From positions 4,613,061 through 4,677,060 of the forward strand of contig CM038912.1 in NCBI GenBank assembly GCA_021904315.1: a stretch of 64,000 nt of DNA, read 5' to 3'. Positions 10,379 to 22,518 of this stretch are shown one piece after another. The translations under genes and the position numbers were made by a program. The notes beneath the pieces are model-generated. The model made no database searches. It was given only the letters and a program-made list of their open reading frames with translations, and was not told the origin of the DNA. Numbering within the stretch: the stretch's first letter is position 1; every line of letters begins with the position of its first letter. This DNA is from Sphagnum magellanicum. Taxonomy: Eukaryota; Streptophyta; Sphagnopsida; Sphagnales; Sphagnaceae.

Positions 10379-12201
10379 ATGTCAACAGGTGCTAATACGG
10401 CTCCCAATGGAACGCACAAAGTGCATAAGAAAGTAGAGGACAATGGGAAGGGAAAGGATGACGGTAACAAGAATGCCATTGTGGTGGTGGCGGGTGTGGT
10501 TGTAGCATCCGGCATTGCCTTCAGTTTATACAAGACTTTCCACAAAGAGGATCATCCTTTGGTGAATACTGAGAGGGGGATCAAGCAAGATGCCTCTAAT
10601 GCTCTTGATGGAACAAGGGTAAGAAATCTGGATCCTCACTCTGTGGTTTGCAAACTCTCGTACTTTGTCTTGGGAAATGGTCGGAAGACAGGATGAGGTT
10701 GTTAGTATGGTTTTCAGGTCTGGCTTCCGAGAATTATTCTGCTTCTTGTAGTGTGGATATCAAAAAGTATCTCATGTGAAAGGGTATTTCTTCACCTGGA
10801 AATTGTCCTTCCTGTCTGGAACTCAAGGCAGGTACCCTGCATTGTGGAGGTTTTGTGTTGTGGACACTTGACAATCTATGTGTGATATAGATCATTTGAG
10901 AGAGAGAATGTATTTTCTGTTGATTAATTGTGCACAATCCCTCAGGTTAATCTGAAATCAGATCATGTATGCATATCATCTGAGCCCATTTCAAAAACTC
11001 ATGGGAAGCAGATTTTCAGAAACTGTGCTATGTGCACAATCCCTCAGGTTAATCTGAAATCAGATCATGTATGCATATCATCTGAGCCCATTTCAAAAAC
11101 TCATGGGAAGCAGATTTTCAGAAACTGTGCTATACTTGCTTGCTTTTGGTAGTGAATCTTTGAGTAGCCTGAGCCTGAGATTTTGGTGCAGGAAAAGAGC
11201 TGGGAGTTCAAGAGCAGTGCAGAAAGGAAGGCAAGAGATGCACAAGGAAATCTGGAGGGAGCAGGCAGGGGGATCAAGGGGACATTGGCAGATGCTGGCA
11301 GTTCTGTGAAGCATGGCATTGAGGGAGCAGGTGAGAGAGTGAAGGATACCTTCGAGGGAGCAGGAGACAGAGTGAAAGGAGCTTTTGACAGGGGGGAACA
11401 AGAGGTTGAACAGAAAAGCTGGGAAGCAAAGAAAGAGCTTGATAACAAAGGTCGGGAGGTTGAAAGCAAGGGGTGGGGGGCAAAGAGGGAGGTTGAGAAC
11501 AGAGGTTGGGGAGCGAAGAATGAGTTGGAAAACAAGAGCCGTGATGCAAAGTATGGGCTCGAGAATACAGGTAAAGATGTAGAGAAGAAGTCCAGGGGAT
11601 TCTTTGGGAGTGTGGAGAACAAAGCAAAGGATGCTAAAGGTGAAGCAGAAGAGAAAGGGAGGGATATCAAAAGTGGATTGAAGGAAGCAGGTAGAGATGC
11701 TAAGAACTTTGCAAACAGGGAGAAAGAGAAGGTGCAGGATGCTGGCTCTCACTTCTATGAGCAAGGCAAGGAGGCTAAGAAACGGATTGATGGAAGGGAA
11801 ATACGGGTGCATAAGGGTGACACTCTTTGGGGGCTTTCCCGGAGATATGGGGTATGATGATTTTCAAACTTTCTCCCCTTGTGAGCTGAATGCCATCAAA
11901 TGCAAATTAGCTGCTGAATTCTAATAATCAATGAGGGACAATAATAATTAAAGCTGACAGATAGTGTTTAAGCTAATCCCTTTACTATCTCATTATGGCT
12001 GGATTTGTAGTTTCTTGCTGTGTATGGGGTTCTTTATCTCATATGAGATGATGCAGGATGGATGGAGAATTCATGGAATTATCTGGTGATCCCTGCTTTA
12101 CTTGGTTTCTGCAGGTATCAGTTGAATCATTGAAAGCATCTAATGGTATCCTTGCTGGAGACTATATAGCGGCTGGAGACACAATCACAATCCCCTACTA
12201 G
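10379..12201 (+). CDS. Membrane-anchored LEA-like protein with C-terminal LysM domain
   Basis: Three exons, 10379-10618, 11192-11851 and 12115-12201, join in phase 0 to give 328 aa. Residues about 33-51 (NAIVVVAGVVVASGIAFSLYK) form one transmembrane segment after a short basic-polar tail. Residues 80-285 are a charged, Gly/Lys/Glu-rich region with loose 11-residue periodicity (EVENRGWGAKNELENKSRD), like LEA_4-type amphipathic helices. A LysM motif spans the last intron: VHKGDTLWGLSRRYG in exon 2 and VSVESLKASNGILAGDYI in exon 3, ending GDTITIPY. LysM domains bind N-acetylglucosamine glycans such as chitin or peptidoglycan; LEA-like helices protect membranes or proteins during water loss. The combined role is unknown. 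An in-frame ATG at 10355 exists, but the 3' splice site at 10371-10374 favours 10379. An intact coding region is well supported; function is not. Confidence 0.85.
10929..11132 (+). repeat. Perfect 102-bp tandem duplication inside intron 1
   Basis: The 102 bp starting TGTGCACAATCCCTCAGG at 10929 recur exactly from 11031. I saw no mismatch between the copies, so the duplication is recent or is an assembly effect. It lies in intron 1 of the LysM-LEA gene, about 60 bp before the acceptor at 11189-11191. Each copy contains CCTCAG followed by G, so it could add cryptic acceptor sites. Confidence 0.9.
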
Positions 12202-15199
12202 AAGCATTTTGAGGAGTTTGACAACCAGTTTGTATAGACTTGTTGTGATGTTGAAGTTTAGCCGCATAGCCATTCTTGTGTTGAAATTGTACCTGCCCAA
12301 ACATACAGGGTTGTGAGCAGAGCCAGTTCAGAAGAGTGTTTGCAGTTGTGCCATCTGGATGTTGGTGGTAAGTACCTTCCCAAGGAGACAGATTGTGTGC
12401 GGAGGTTTGGAGTGTAATTGAGAGTTGAGCTGTAGAAGTTTTTCTTGTGGTGTCTCCCTATGGAACTTTGGCATAAGCATGCACTTGTCATTGCAAATAG
12501 CTATGGTGAGAACTGAAGCAGAGGTTTATACTTAGTAGCAATCTGTAAGCTGTATGGATTTTGTATGAAAAGGATTTTGTATGGAAATTGAACATACTGT
12601 AAGATATTTTTACCAGGTGGTTTATGATATATGTGATTCGGCTCTATATCAGGGGATTGCTTGATACAAAAAGACTTTATTGTACATTGAAAGTGTTGCA
12701 CACACCCCGGACTAGGCAGATAACAAGTTTACCAGGTGCTTTATAATATATGTGGTTTTATCAGGTGAATGCTTGATAAAAAGGACTTAATTGCACACTG
12801 TTGGAAGTGTTCCACATGCCCCTGTAGTGCTTTTTTCGGGAAATTCAAGGGTTCCAGGCAAAAAGCTAGGAGTGAAGCTGGAGAAAGTGAAACCAAACCC
12901 CCTTTCAAGTGACCAGACACTAGGAAGGAAAGAGATGATCAACTAGACAAAAAATGTAACTCACAAAATTTTTCAAAAGTCTTTTCTATGATAAAGCCCC
13001 TTTTGTAATACCATAGCTACTTTTGTAAAATCATATAAGCTGACAACTAAAATATACATCTTTCAACTGTCAACTCTCAATGTTGGGATGAAAAAAGTAT
13101 CAATGTAAATAGAAAGTGTACCATAAATAAAAATATGGCTACTGAACTGTGCCACATGAAAAATATAAAACTGAGTTTGCATTCCACTTATATCCAACTT
13201 TTTCTGCCATCCTCTACATTGCAAAAATAACTATGTTATTGGGATTAGCTTATCCAAGAAGTAAGGTTATAGATTTGTATCATCAACTGCTGATCAAGAA
13301 GTGTTTTTCTTACATCAAATTGTGAAATCACCATTTGATAATGTATTCTACATCAAATTGCAATGTGTACATTTCCCTTTGTTAACTCATACAATCATGA
13401 TAATAATGAAATCATATATTGTAACTAGTGCAAAAGTCTTTTTACCATCTCTATACTACAACCTGAGTGGCCTTTGCACTATCTTTGAATCTCTTTTTGA
13501 AATCCATTAGTCTTTCATTACAGTTCCCATTTCATAATTAAATGGTAAGTTTGTTCAAGGCCATGTCTCATGTCGCAGTAGTGAAGTTGTATTACTCTTT
13601 CATAGCTTTGAATGATTGTTCTATTGTTCTTTTGATAAATATTTCTTTTGGCATAGAAAAAGTTTCTTTGCTTGTCATAATTACCATTACTACAATCTTT
13701 TGAATTTTCCCTTTGGTTTTGCTATAATCACAACCTTCACATTTTGAAATGCTCATGTTGTTTGGAACAATCATCAGATAGTTTGTGGTCCTCTTGGGTT
13801 TGCTTCATCTCTTTCATAGTTTTATCATTGATGAAATGTAAATGATAATGCCATAAACATTGTTCAAGTCACTTTCTCATTCGATATGTGAGATTATTTT
13901 CAAATGGATTTTTCACCATTCCACTCCATTTCTTCAATTAAAGTAACAATGACAACATGCCTATTATTTCAGTTTGATCACTAAAATGTTCAAGTTACAA
14001 CGTTTTCCATCTTTGTTTCTTTCAATCATTTGGAACACCTTCAAATCTTGTACGTATGCACACATACACAATTTTATTGCAAGAAATAGTGGTGTATTTA
14101 TCAAAGTTTACTTTGAAAAATAATTAGAAACAGTGGTAAATTTATCAATCACCTAGAACTTATCATTAGTTATTCCTTGAAAAGATAAGTTTCCTTTTAA
14201 TAACATAGAAAGAGTTTTGCAATGGTTCGTTCTTCCATTCATCACTAGACAAATTTGATGTAACCATACCCAATTTCCAAGAACTTGTGATTGTCAACTA
14301 TATATATATGACATTTCACCCCTTTGAACTTGCAATAAAAATTTGGTAGGTGGTGTGCACCAAGGTTGGCTAATTATTGAAAAACAACCTAGGTAGCAAC
14401 CAGGCTTTGGGTTTGGGTATTATATAACCTACCTATCACTTCCATTTCCAAGAAATACCCAACCAAGAACCTAGAACCTACCTGACTTGGTATTAAGATT
14501 TTAAATATCCTATAAATATTCTATTAATAGGGTATTAGTTTTTAAAAATCAATACCCTATTTAAACCCTTATGAAAACTTGTCAATTTTACCTGGGTTGG
14601 TTATTTTTTCATCTTTTTTATTTTTTCCATTTAAGCACCTTCATCCATTTAGGGTTTCACTTTTTGTCGTATATTTAAAACTTTAACCATAAGTCCATCT
14701 CTCATGTGTCACCCTTAGTTTTGCATTCAACAATGCTTTTCTACTTGTTGTTAAGATGGATTGTCGTGTTTGGTTGCAATAGTTGCCAAACACAACAATT
14801 GGTCCCAACAACTATAATGGTTATTTGTGAGATATTTGAATGTTATTGTGAATGTTGAAGACGAATACCAAAGCGTTGTTGGAGGTGTATGACAGTAAAT
14901 TTTCTTTTCAACTTACAACAATTGAAATGACGCACCCATAAATAAGTACTTCTCCTTCTTTTATTGTGTTTTGCTTATGTTCGTTGTTGTTGTTATTTAT
15001 GTTTTGGTTTTGTTTGGCATCATCCTATAAACATATGGGACTAGATGTGTAATGTTGAAGTTGTGCTGTAAAAATAGACTTGCATGAATTGTTTCAAAAT
15101 TATGATTTCAAATTGTGAATTTCAAAGTTCACTAAAGGAAAACTCTTATAATTCATCAATGTCAATTTGTAAACCAAATTTTGGAATTAAAAATTTTTT
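12202..15199. other. 3' flank and intergenic spacer
   Basis: The first 500 bp are probably the 3' UTR of the LysM-LEA gene. A short imperfect repeat (TTTACCAGGTG..TTTATAATATATGTG) occurs at about 12610 and 12728. The rest is AT-rich with no supported ORF. Confidence 0.5.
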
Positions 15200-17480
15200 T
15201 CCATTGTAAATGAGAATCCAAATGGTAGATCAAACCGAAACACTTGGTTTGAATGTGCATATGCACAAGGGTTTTAATTATGATGACGTTCACTTGGAAT
15301 TAAGGAATTTAGTTGAGGATTGTGGGCCAATAGTTGGTTCAATTTTGACACCAAATGGACCATCTACATTTAAAAACATTGCAACACCTAATAACTTGGA
15401 TGAGGAAACAAAATTGCATGGGAGGTTTTGAAGGTTTAACTCATCTTGAATAAATAAACATGGGACCCTCATCATAGGTTGTCTTTCCCTTGGCACTTTT
15501 TTGTGGTGAATGATGGTAGTAAGTTAGATCCTATTCTACCTCAAACTATGCATTGTGTGATTTGCCAATGTGATTTGCCATTCTATTTGTCAAAGTTATA
15601 GTGTTGGTAGTATGTCCAAAAGGAGGAAAGGTATGATTTTTTATAGCCAGCAACATGGGATTACTTCTATAAAGAAATATATCTTGGGTGAGCATTTAGT
15701 TGCTTGGTGCAAGTGGAAAAATGTTAATGTGGCTTTTGATTCATAAGAGGTGCACTAGGAAAAGTCCAAAAAGAAATTTGTCATTGGTTATGGGCCATCA
15801 TAAATCATTTTAGGAATCAAAATCCTTATAAAAAAGATGATGCATAACAACAAAAATTTATGGAGGACTTGTTATTGTTTGTTGCCGAAGCTTACATGCT
15901 TAATTCTGTTGTAAGAAATTAGTGCTTGAAGTGTTTGATCATGCATTAGAACCTCCAAGTTATGTTTATGAACCACAAGCAAATGGTTCAACATGCCATC
16001 CTTTCATTGGTGGTTAAAACCATGGAACAATATGTAATTCTCACTTTGGATTCATGTGTTATAGCAATAACTTTTTTTGATTTATGGATGTCTAGATTTG
16101 GACATGATATGCTTATTCTTGTGATTAATTTCATAAACTCACTATGGGTGTCTTGCCATGTGATAATGGGACTTTTTGAAGCCAGATACATCTAAAGTTG
16201 CAATTGTAACACCATGTCAAAAATCTCTTGTCATTGTACAATTTATCAGATAAACTAGTTGCATATGTGGAAGACGAAGGTGGCAATTTATCCACACTTG
16301 CAGAAGTTTTTGCTTTAGTTGTCAACTATGGTCTTTTGGGACTTGCAGTTCTTTGGCATGGGTTGTGTTTTGGCCATGTTTTCAACAAAGCATGCTAATA
16401 TGATTGTAACTAAAGTTTATGTTGGTTTCAAGGAGGTTAGTTTGAAGGCCATTCAATTTACATTATAAATAACAATTACATGAATTAAAAAGTTCAACAA
16501 AGGGTGTAGCAAATGGCATAAGGCATGCCTTGATGTTGGGCTCTCCCATCAAAAACTAAAAACACTAGTGAAAATTAGGTTTGTTAGCAAGTTCATTCTA
16601 TTTCAAAAAACCTTAGAATAACATGATGTCATCAATTTATGTGATGGTAGGCAAGAAACTCAATAATTACAAGGTTGTGTGCTAGATGCACACAACATGA
16701 GCAATTTGTAAAGTGGTTGCTGAAATTATGTTTCCTTTTATGAAACAATGTATCTTTAATCAAACCCGAAGATAGTGGTTACTTTATGATGCTTTAATGT
16801 CACCCTTTCAATTAATGTGTGTATGCAAATTAGATTCAACAATATGATATTACCCCCTTCAATTTTGTGAGGGGGGGTTTTGAATCTAAATTAAAGGCAT
16901 TACGAGTGCACATGATGGCATAAGTTCAAGTTGTATTGGTTCCATTTTTGGCATGTATAATTTTTTACAATGTTAGCAAGGTTCACAACATGCTAACATT
17001 AATGTTGGACTCACATTTTAAATCCCTTAATGTGGTGAAGGCGTTTGTTGGACAAGCAAAAGTGATACAAATTATGGCTGAGTATCACATCAAGACTTTG
17101 TTACAATTGTTGGCGGTTGCTTTTCATTTTTTAAACCCCACCATTGGTGGCCTAATTAAAGTAACACCGGTTGATGATGATTCCATTTTTGGGGCAATGA
17201 CCTCAAATGCAATCATTTTGCACAAGTTGTTGAAGAATGAATTGGGTTTATTCCACCATTCACATGTGAAGCCAAAAGATTTTGTATTGCCCTTAGCTTG
17301 GTGGAAGTTCGATGAAACATATTTGCTAAATGTTTCTTTTTGGGGTTTGATAAATTCTTGGGATTTTTGGGTCCCAAATTGAAATCAAGAAAAATTTCAA
17401 GATAATTAGAGTGTTGACAAGCCTCTGATGCTATAGGTTGGGACTTGACAATTTCAACAAACTAGTGATGATAATGAAAA
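15200..17480 (+). pseudogene. Broken hAT-family transposase with BED zinc finger
   Basis: Fragments in changing plus-strand frames follow hAT order. A BED-finger relic at about 15490-15720 has CVICQC followed by HGIT and EHLVAWCKW. The catalytic core at about 16020-16200 reads MEQYVILTLDSCVIAITFFD, then LWMSRFGHDM, VINFINSLW and VIMGLFEA. It continues with DKLVAYVEDEGGNLSTL, then CFGHVFNKACQ near 16250-16400 and KEVSLKAIQF just after. The C-terminal dimerisation region (about 17290-17460) reads LPLAWWKFDETYLLNVSF, then after a one-base shift ILGIFGSQIEIKKNFK. Stops and frameshifts occur throughout, so no active enzyme is possible. Terminal inverted repeats and the 8-bp target duplication were not located. 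Confidence 0.8.
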
Positions 17481-20400
17481 ATTGGTTAGTTGATGCAAGA
17501 TTAGATTGCCCACAAAATGGTAATCCATTGATGAAGTCATTATGGAAGAGTGGATATCATTGATGAAAATGATACACTGTTAAGTGAAACTAGTTATTTC
17601 AATGTTGATCATGAGTTGGAGTGATGGATGTGAATGTTGATGAACATTTGTACTATTTTTTGTAGACTTTGCCATTAGGAGGATTTTTGAGGTGTTAACC
17701 CAAGTGGTTGATTATATTGGTGAGCTAAGCTAACTATTTTGAATTATGCATGGGATCAACTTCTTGTTTTCAATTTTCTAGGAGTTGGTAAAATGTCAAA
17801 TGTCCCAAGCACATTTGTTTTGAAGCTTATTATATTAGTCAAGCTAGATCTATTTCATTTTTTAATTTTGACAGGTTGTGTGCAAGTGTGGATTTTATAA
17901 TGATTAGTAAGTGGAGCTCTTTAGCCAGCTTTGCCTTTGCCCCTACATTTAAATGGTGGCATACCATTGTATCAATGGACTTCCACTTCCCCCAATCTAT
18001 GGTGTAGTCAGAGTTACAATAGTTGAGGTGATTATGCTATTTTGGCAAGTCTATAAGGTGGCCATTTTCAAAAATCTATCATGGTTTTTAATATGTTTGG
18101 GGTGAACTTTCAATCCTCCCTTGCTTCTAGTGTCAAAGATCTCACTTTGCAAGCCATTGTGGGATTGAAGCATGTCCAAATCAATTACAAAGAAATGCTA
18201 GACCTTCATGACTTGCTTTTTTAGAATCTCACACAATTAATATCATTTCTCTTCTCAGATCAAAAGACCATGATAGAAAACCAAAATCTTGAAACGTGAA
18301 ATGTGAGATTTAGAAACGTGAAAAGAATGAAAATAAAAATAATGGGAAAAAAATGCTTAAAAAAATTTTGTTTGATAACTAACCTAAGCACTATATTGGC
18401 CGATTCTTAGTAGGGTCTTGCAAAAATCAACCCTTATGCGTACTAGCCAATTTTTACACCTTCAAAAAAAAAGATTGATACCCTTATTGGTTGATTATTC
18501 CAACAAGTTGATACCATGCGCATCCTAAAAAAAATTGAAAATTTTTAATACTTCATACCAAGTGTGTAAATGAAAAATGATTTTTTTAATAACCGATCTG
18601 GTGGATATTGAAAAAAATCAAGAACCAGCCAACAATGGTGTACACTTGGAGCCATACTTTGATGTGAAGGGTGACCTGAAGGGTTATGCCAAGAACCTAA
18701 GCTTCCAACCCTTCTTTTTTGATTGTGGATTAGTTAGGTGAAGAGAAAGGTCTATTTCCATATATGGTAGACAACAAGAGAAAATGCCATGAATTGCCAT
18801 GGTTGGAGGAGTTACACGGAGCTGGAAGAGGGATAGAAGCAAAGACAAAAGGGGTAAAAAAGGTTAGATTCTTGTCATGAGCTTGGGGGTGACCCTTGAG
18901 TTCATCAGGTCAGGGAAAATGGTTCATCCCATCTACCTGAATCTTGCTGAAGGATTCTGTTTGCTGAAAGTCTTCTGGGATTAGATTTGTTGCAATTTTG
19001 TCTCTTTTGCTACCAACATGCATAGCTAGTTCCTTGCTCAAGTGTATTCAAAATTTGAATTGCAACTGCAAACCTCACTCAAACTTCAAGAGCTCAAAAC
19101 AGTTGCCACAGAAACAAAAGGATGGGGGAGGGGGCCCAGAGTGTTCAGAACCTCAAATGTGGGCCCAAAACCTTTCAAAATTCACAAACAAAACTTGTTC
19201 CAACAATATTTTAAGTACCAACAACTACCAACCAATGCAATGCAATTCAAAAAACTCTGCAATCACTAACAATAAACAACTGAGGTTCTCTCTTCTAAAA
19301 GTCTACTTACTACTAGCCTACTTTCTTCTTCTTATTACACACAAAAAAGTTTCAAACAAAAGTAAGTGATGCCACAAAACAACCTCTTCAAAGTACACAA
19401 AAAAAACATATGAAAAACATTCATTCAAAAACTTGTATAAAATTTCATCTTTGGGTAGAAGGAGAGACACAAAATGTCAGACTGCAATTTCAAAAAAAAA
19501 AAAAAAAGCTTTAGAAAAATCTCTACACTACCATCTTAATTAATCTCTCTCCTCTTCTTTTTTGAAGCTCTGCTTCAGGCCATAGCCAGAGTGAATCAAC
19601 AACAGCTAGTAGCTGACCATGAGGGATGGATGGATGATGATGATGGGTGTAGCAGAAATTTCCATCGGGTCCCAATTCATTCATTCCCATGCTGCTAGCT
19701 AACTGTTGCAGTGGTTTTTCCCCAGTTTCTGGTTTTCACTATACCTACCTACTAACAACCCACTAGCTCTTAACTAATGGTACTAACCAGCCTTGGTCTG
19801 ATATATAGGGTCAGAGACGGGTATCAATACTGGTATGAACCGATGTTGTTGTGCGGTTCAAAACCTTCCCTGTAACATTATTGTATAGATAATTTTTTTT
19901 ACTAGCAAATTAAAATCAGGGTCTATATGGCCTTGGAGCTCAATAATTAATAATAATGATAATTAATTCTGAACTTTAATATTGGTCTCATATCAATCTT
20001 ATACCCATCTATATACCAGGAATATATCCGCCATATACCAGCCCAAAACCAGCATGGAGCCTAACTACAAGTACCCGACTACTATCTACGAATTAAAAAG
20101 TAGCCAATATTATAGTACCAGCTGGTATCAAAATAAGTTGATACCCGGACACCATTGGTACTAACTGTCTATGTGCATCTACATAACTTGTAGCTACCCT
20201 ATTATCTTACCTTCCTACAGGTCCTATTTCCTAAGTTACCAAGGTGGGAACTCAATGTGCAACTCCAATGGAGTAATATAGGGTCAATTCTAACCAGTGT
20301 TGGGTGAGATACCTGGTTTGGCCAGTTGGTTAGAACCGTCAGTTCTGGTTTTGGTTAACAGAAACGGAATCAGAACTGGTTCTGAACTTTTGGAACCAGT

Positions 20401-21740
20401 TCTGGAAGTGGAACCAGATAAGAACCGGAACTGATTGAAACCCTGGTTCCATTTATGACCGAAACTGGAATCAATTTTTATTTTTTTAAATTCTGAGGGA
20501 AAAAACAAAAAAAAACATTAGAACCAACAGCTAACTGGAGAGTAACCAACTGTTAACCGCTTGTCCCAGTCTAGGTTACCTGGAACTCAGGTTAATTTTC
20601 AGAACCAGAAAAATGGAACCAGAGGTTGTAACTTGTAACCACTTATTACATTTATCTATTTACTATTTCACCTACTTCCGTATCGAGGTGAAATCAGACT
20701 GGTAACTCAGTTGGATTTCATCCACAGATGAATGATAATAATTTCCAGTGGATGGTCAAGTGGTGGTTATAAGTTCACTTTGGCCTTCAAGCCATTTTGC
20801 TTTTAAGTTTAGGGTTTAGGGTTTGTACATAATTTGAACCATAGAAACATACATGACTGTTAAAACTAGTTAAAAGTTTGTGTTCCAGTTTTCAAGCCTT
20901 CAAGTTCAAAAAACCCTCCACCCATTTTGTAATAAATAGTGCACCTCCAAAAGGGGGGTTTAGCCAGTAGACTACAAATTGTTCCTAGGCTGACATAAAT
21001 AATTTTTAAAAAAATTAACAGAAAATGAGATTTTAAAATTTTTATTAAAAAAAGCAGATATTAAAATTGTTATTTAAGAAAATCAGATAAGGGAATAATA
21101 TATCTTCTGCTGAAATGGATAGGAAGGAAGTGTGAGTTTTCCACAATTGATTGTTAGTTCTGGTGGAGTCTGGATTCTGGAACTCATGAATACATACATA
21201 CATAACTACTTACCTCATTCATTTGGGAAGCTTTTAGGATTTATGAAAGAAAGTCCACTTTGCAAAGTACTAGGTACACTCTCGAAATTAATGTACCTCT
21301 GACAATTTGATGAGAGGATCATATGATTTTGTCAAAATGCTCCTTAATTAACTACTAAATGATGCATTCACACTTGATGTTTAAGTTGGTGTTCAATGAA
21401 AATCTAGGTGGCATCCTAGGTGGCACCCAATGTTAAATGAATTATGGCTTTTAAGTGAATGTTAGCTTAACATAAAATTTTCATCTGAATGGCTTAGGAT
21501 GTGTTAGGGGGCTCAACACTAGAGTCACTAACATCAAGTGTGAATGCACCTTTAAAAGTAAGCACCAGTAGTTACTATTAAGTTAACTATTAGTAAGTAC
21601 TGTTGAGCCTGTTAACTTGTGAGCATTAAAAGCATAATGTATATATTTAGGTGGAATTTAATGTTTTATAATAATAATAATGCACAAGTTTTCAAAATAT
21701 TTTTGATGCGAAATAATAATAATAATAATAATAATGGAGT
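17481..21740. other. Intergenic spacer with degenerate repeats
   Basis: No gene is supported. Short plus-strand frames at about 19000-19370 are Lys/Asn/Gln-rich with no motif. At 20280-20620 a degenerate array of GGTTCTGGAACC/GAACCAGTT words gives a Ser/Gly-rich minus-strand frame of no significance. At 19840-20160 words of the type ATACCAG recur. Two TTTAGGG units lie near 20810. An (AAT)n run lies at about 21711-21735. Confidence 0.55.
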
Positions 21741-21749
21741 TTTTTTTAC

Positions 21750-22241
21750 CCCAATAGCTCCAAAGTTCAACATGGTTAAGATAATTTCCTAGGCAAAAAT
21801 TAACTTTTTAAGCTTGTTGAACATATTTTCTTAAACCACAAAATTTAGTCAAGATTTAGTTTTATAAGAACATCAACTAATCAAAAACCTTGACATGATT
21901 AAGATAATTTCCTAAGAAAAATTAACATTTAACCCTGGTGAAGCTATTTTCCCAAACCAAAAAAAATAAACAAAGAATTAGCTAGATAGGAAAAATCAAA
22001 TAATCAAATACCTACTTCAATAACTTCAACATGGCTAAGATAATTTCCTAAGAAGGAAATAACTTAAAACCCTAATGAAGCTTCTTCTTTTTTTTTAACC
22101 AAAAATTTAGCCAAAATTCAGCTAGATAAAAAAACCAAATAAGTAAATAAATAAATACCCCAATAGCTTCAACATGGTTAAGACTTAAGACCCATAGGTA
22201 ACCAACTTAAAACCATAGGTTCCCCCCCCCCCCCCCCCCCC
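21750..22241. repeat. Degenerate tandem repeat (period about 130-145 bp) ending in poly-C
   Basis: A unit containing CAACATGGTTAAGATAATTT, then TTAACNTTT..CCCTNATGAAGCT, AACCAAAAATTTAG and CAGCTAGATA recurs with starts near 21752, 21889, 22013 and 22160; the last copy is partial. The array finishes in a C homopolymer at about 22222-22241. It directly precedes the 5' region of the LRR receptor-like kinase gene, about 280 bp before its first in-frame ATG. Confidence 0.7.
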
Positions 22242-22365
22242 TCTTTTTTTTGTTTTGTTTTTTGTTTTGGTTTCAAATAAATAGCGAAAATGGAAATGGA
22301 GCCCCGCAACTCCGCTGCCCACTCCCGCCGAACTCTCGACTGCGCGCTAACGGCAGCGTCTTTGC

Positions 22366-22392
22366 TTTCCTCTTCTCTTCTCTTCTCTTCTT
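22366..22392 (+). repeat. Pyrimidine (TTCTC)n tract in the LRR-RLK leader
   Basis: CTTCTCTTCTCTTCTCTTCT-type repeats lie about 130 bp before the first in-frame ATG. Pyrimidine tracts near transcription starts are common in plants (Y-patch), so this probably marks the leader. Confidence 0.5.
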
Positions 22393-22518
22393 TCTGTCTC
22401 GTCGCGCCCGACGTCGTCTCTCTGCAGATTCTCTAGATTATTGCAGCGATTCTCTACAATAATCTCTTCTCGTTCTCATCTGGATGCTCGCCAGAATGCT
22501 GATGCAAATGTTGCCCAG

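Noticed and set aside
11093..11812. 239-codon minus-strand ORF
   Set aside because: It is antisense to exon 2 of the LysM-LEA gene; the plus strand carries the coherent LEA/LysM protein with matching splice sites.
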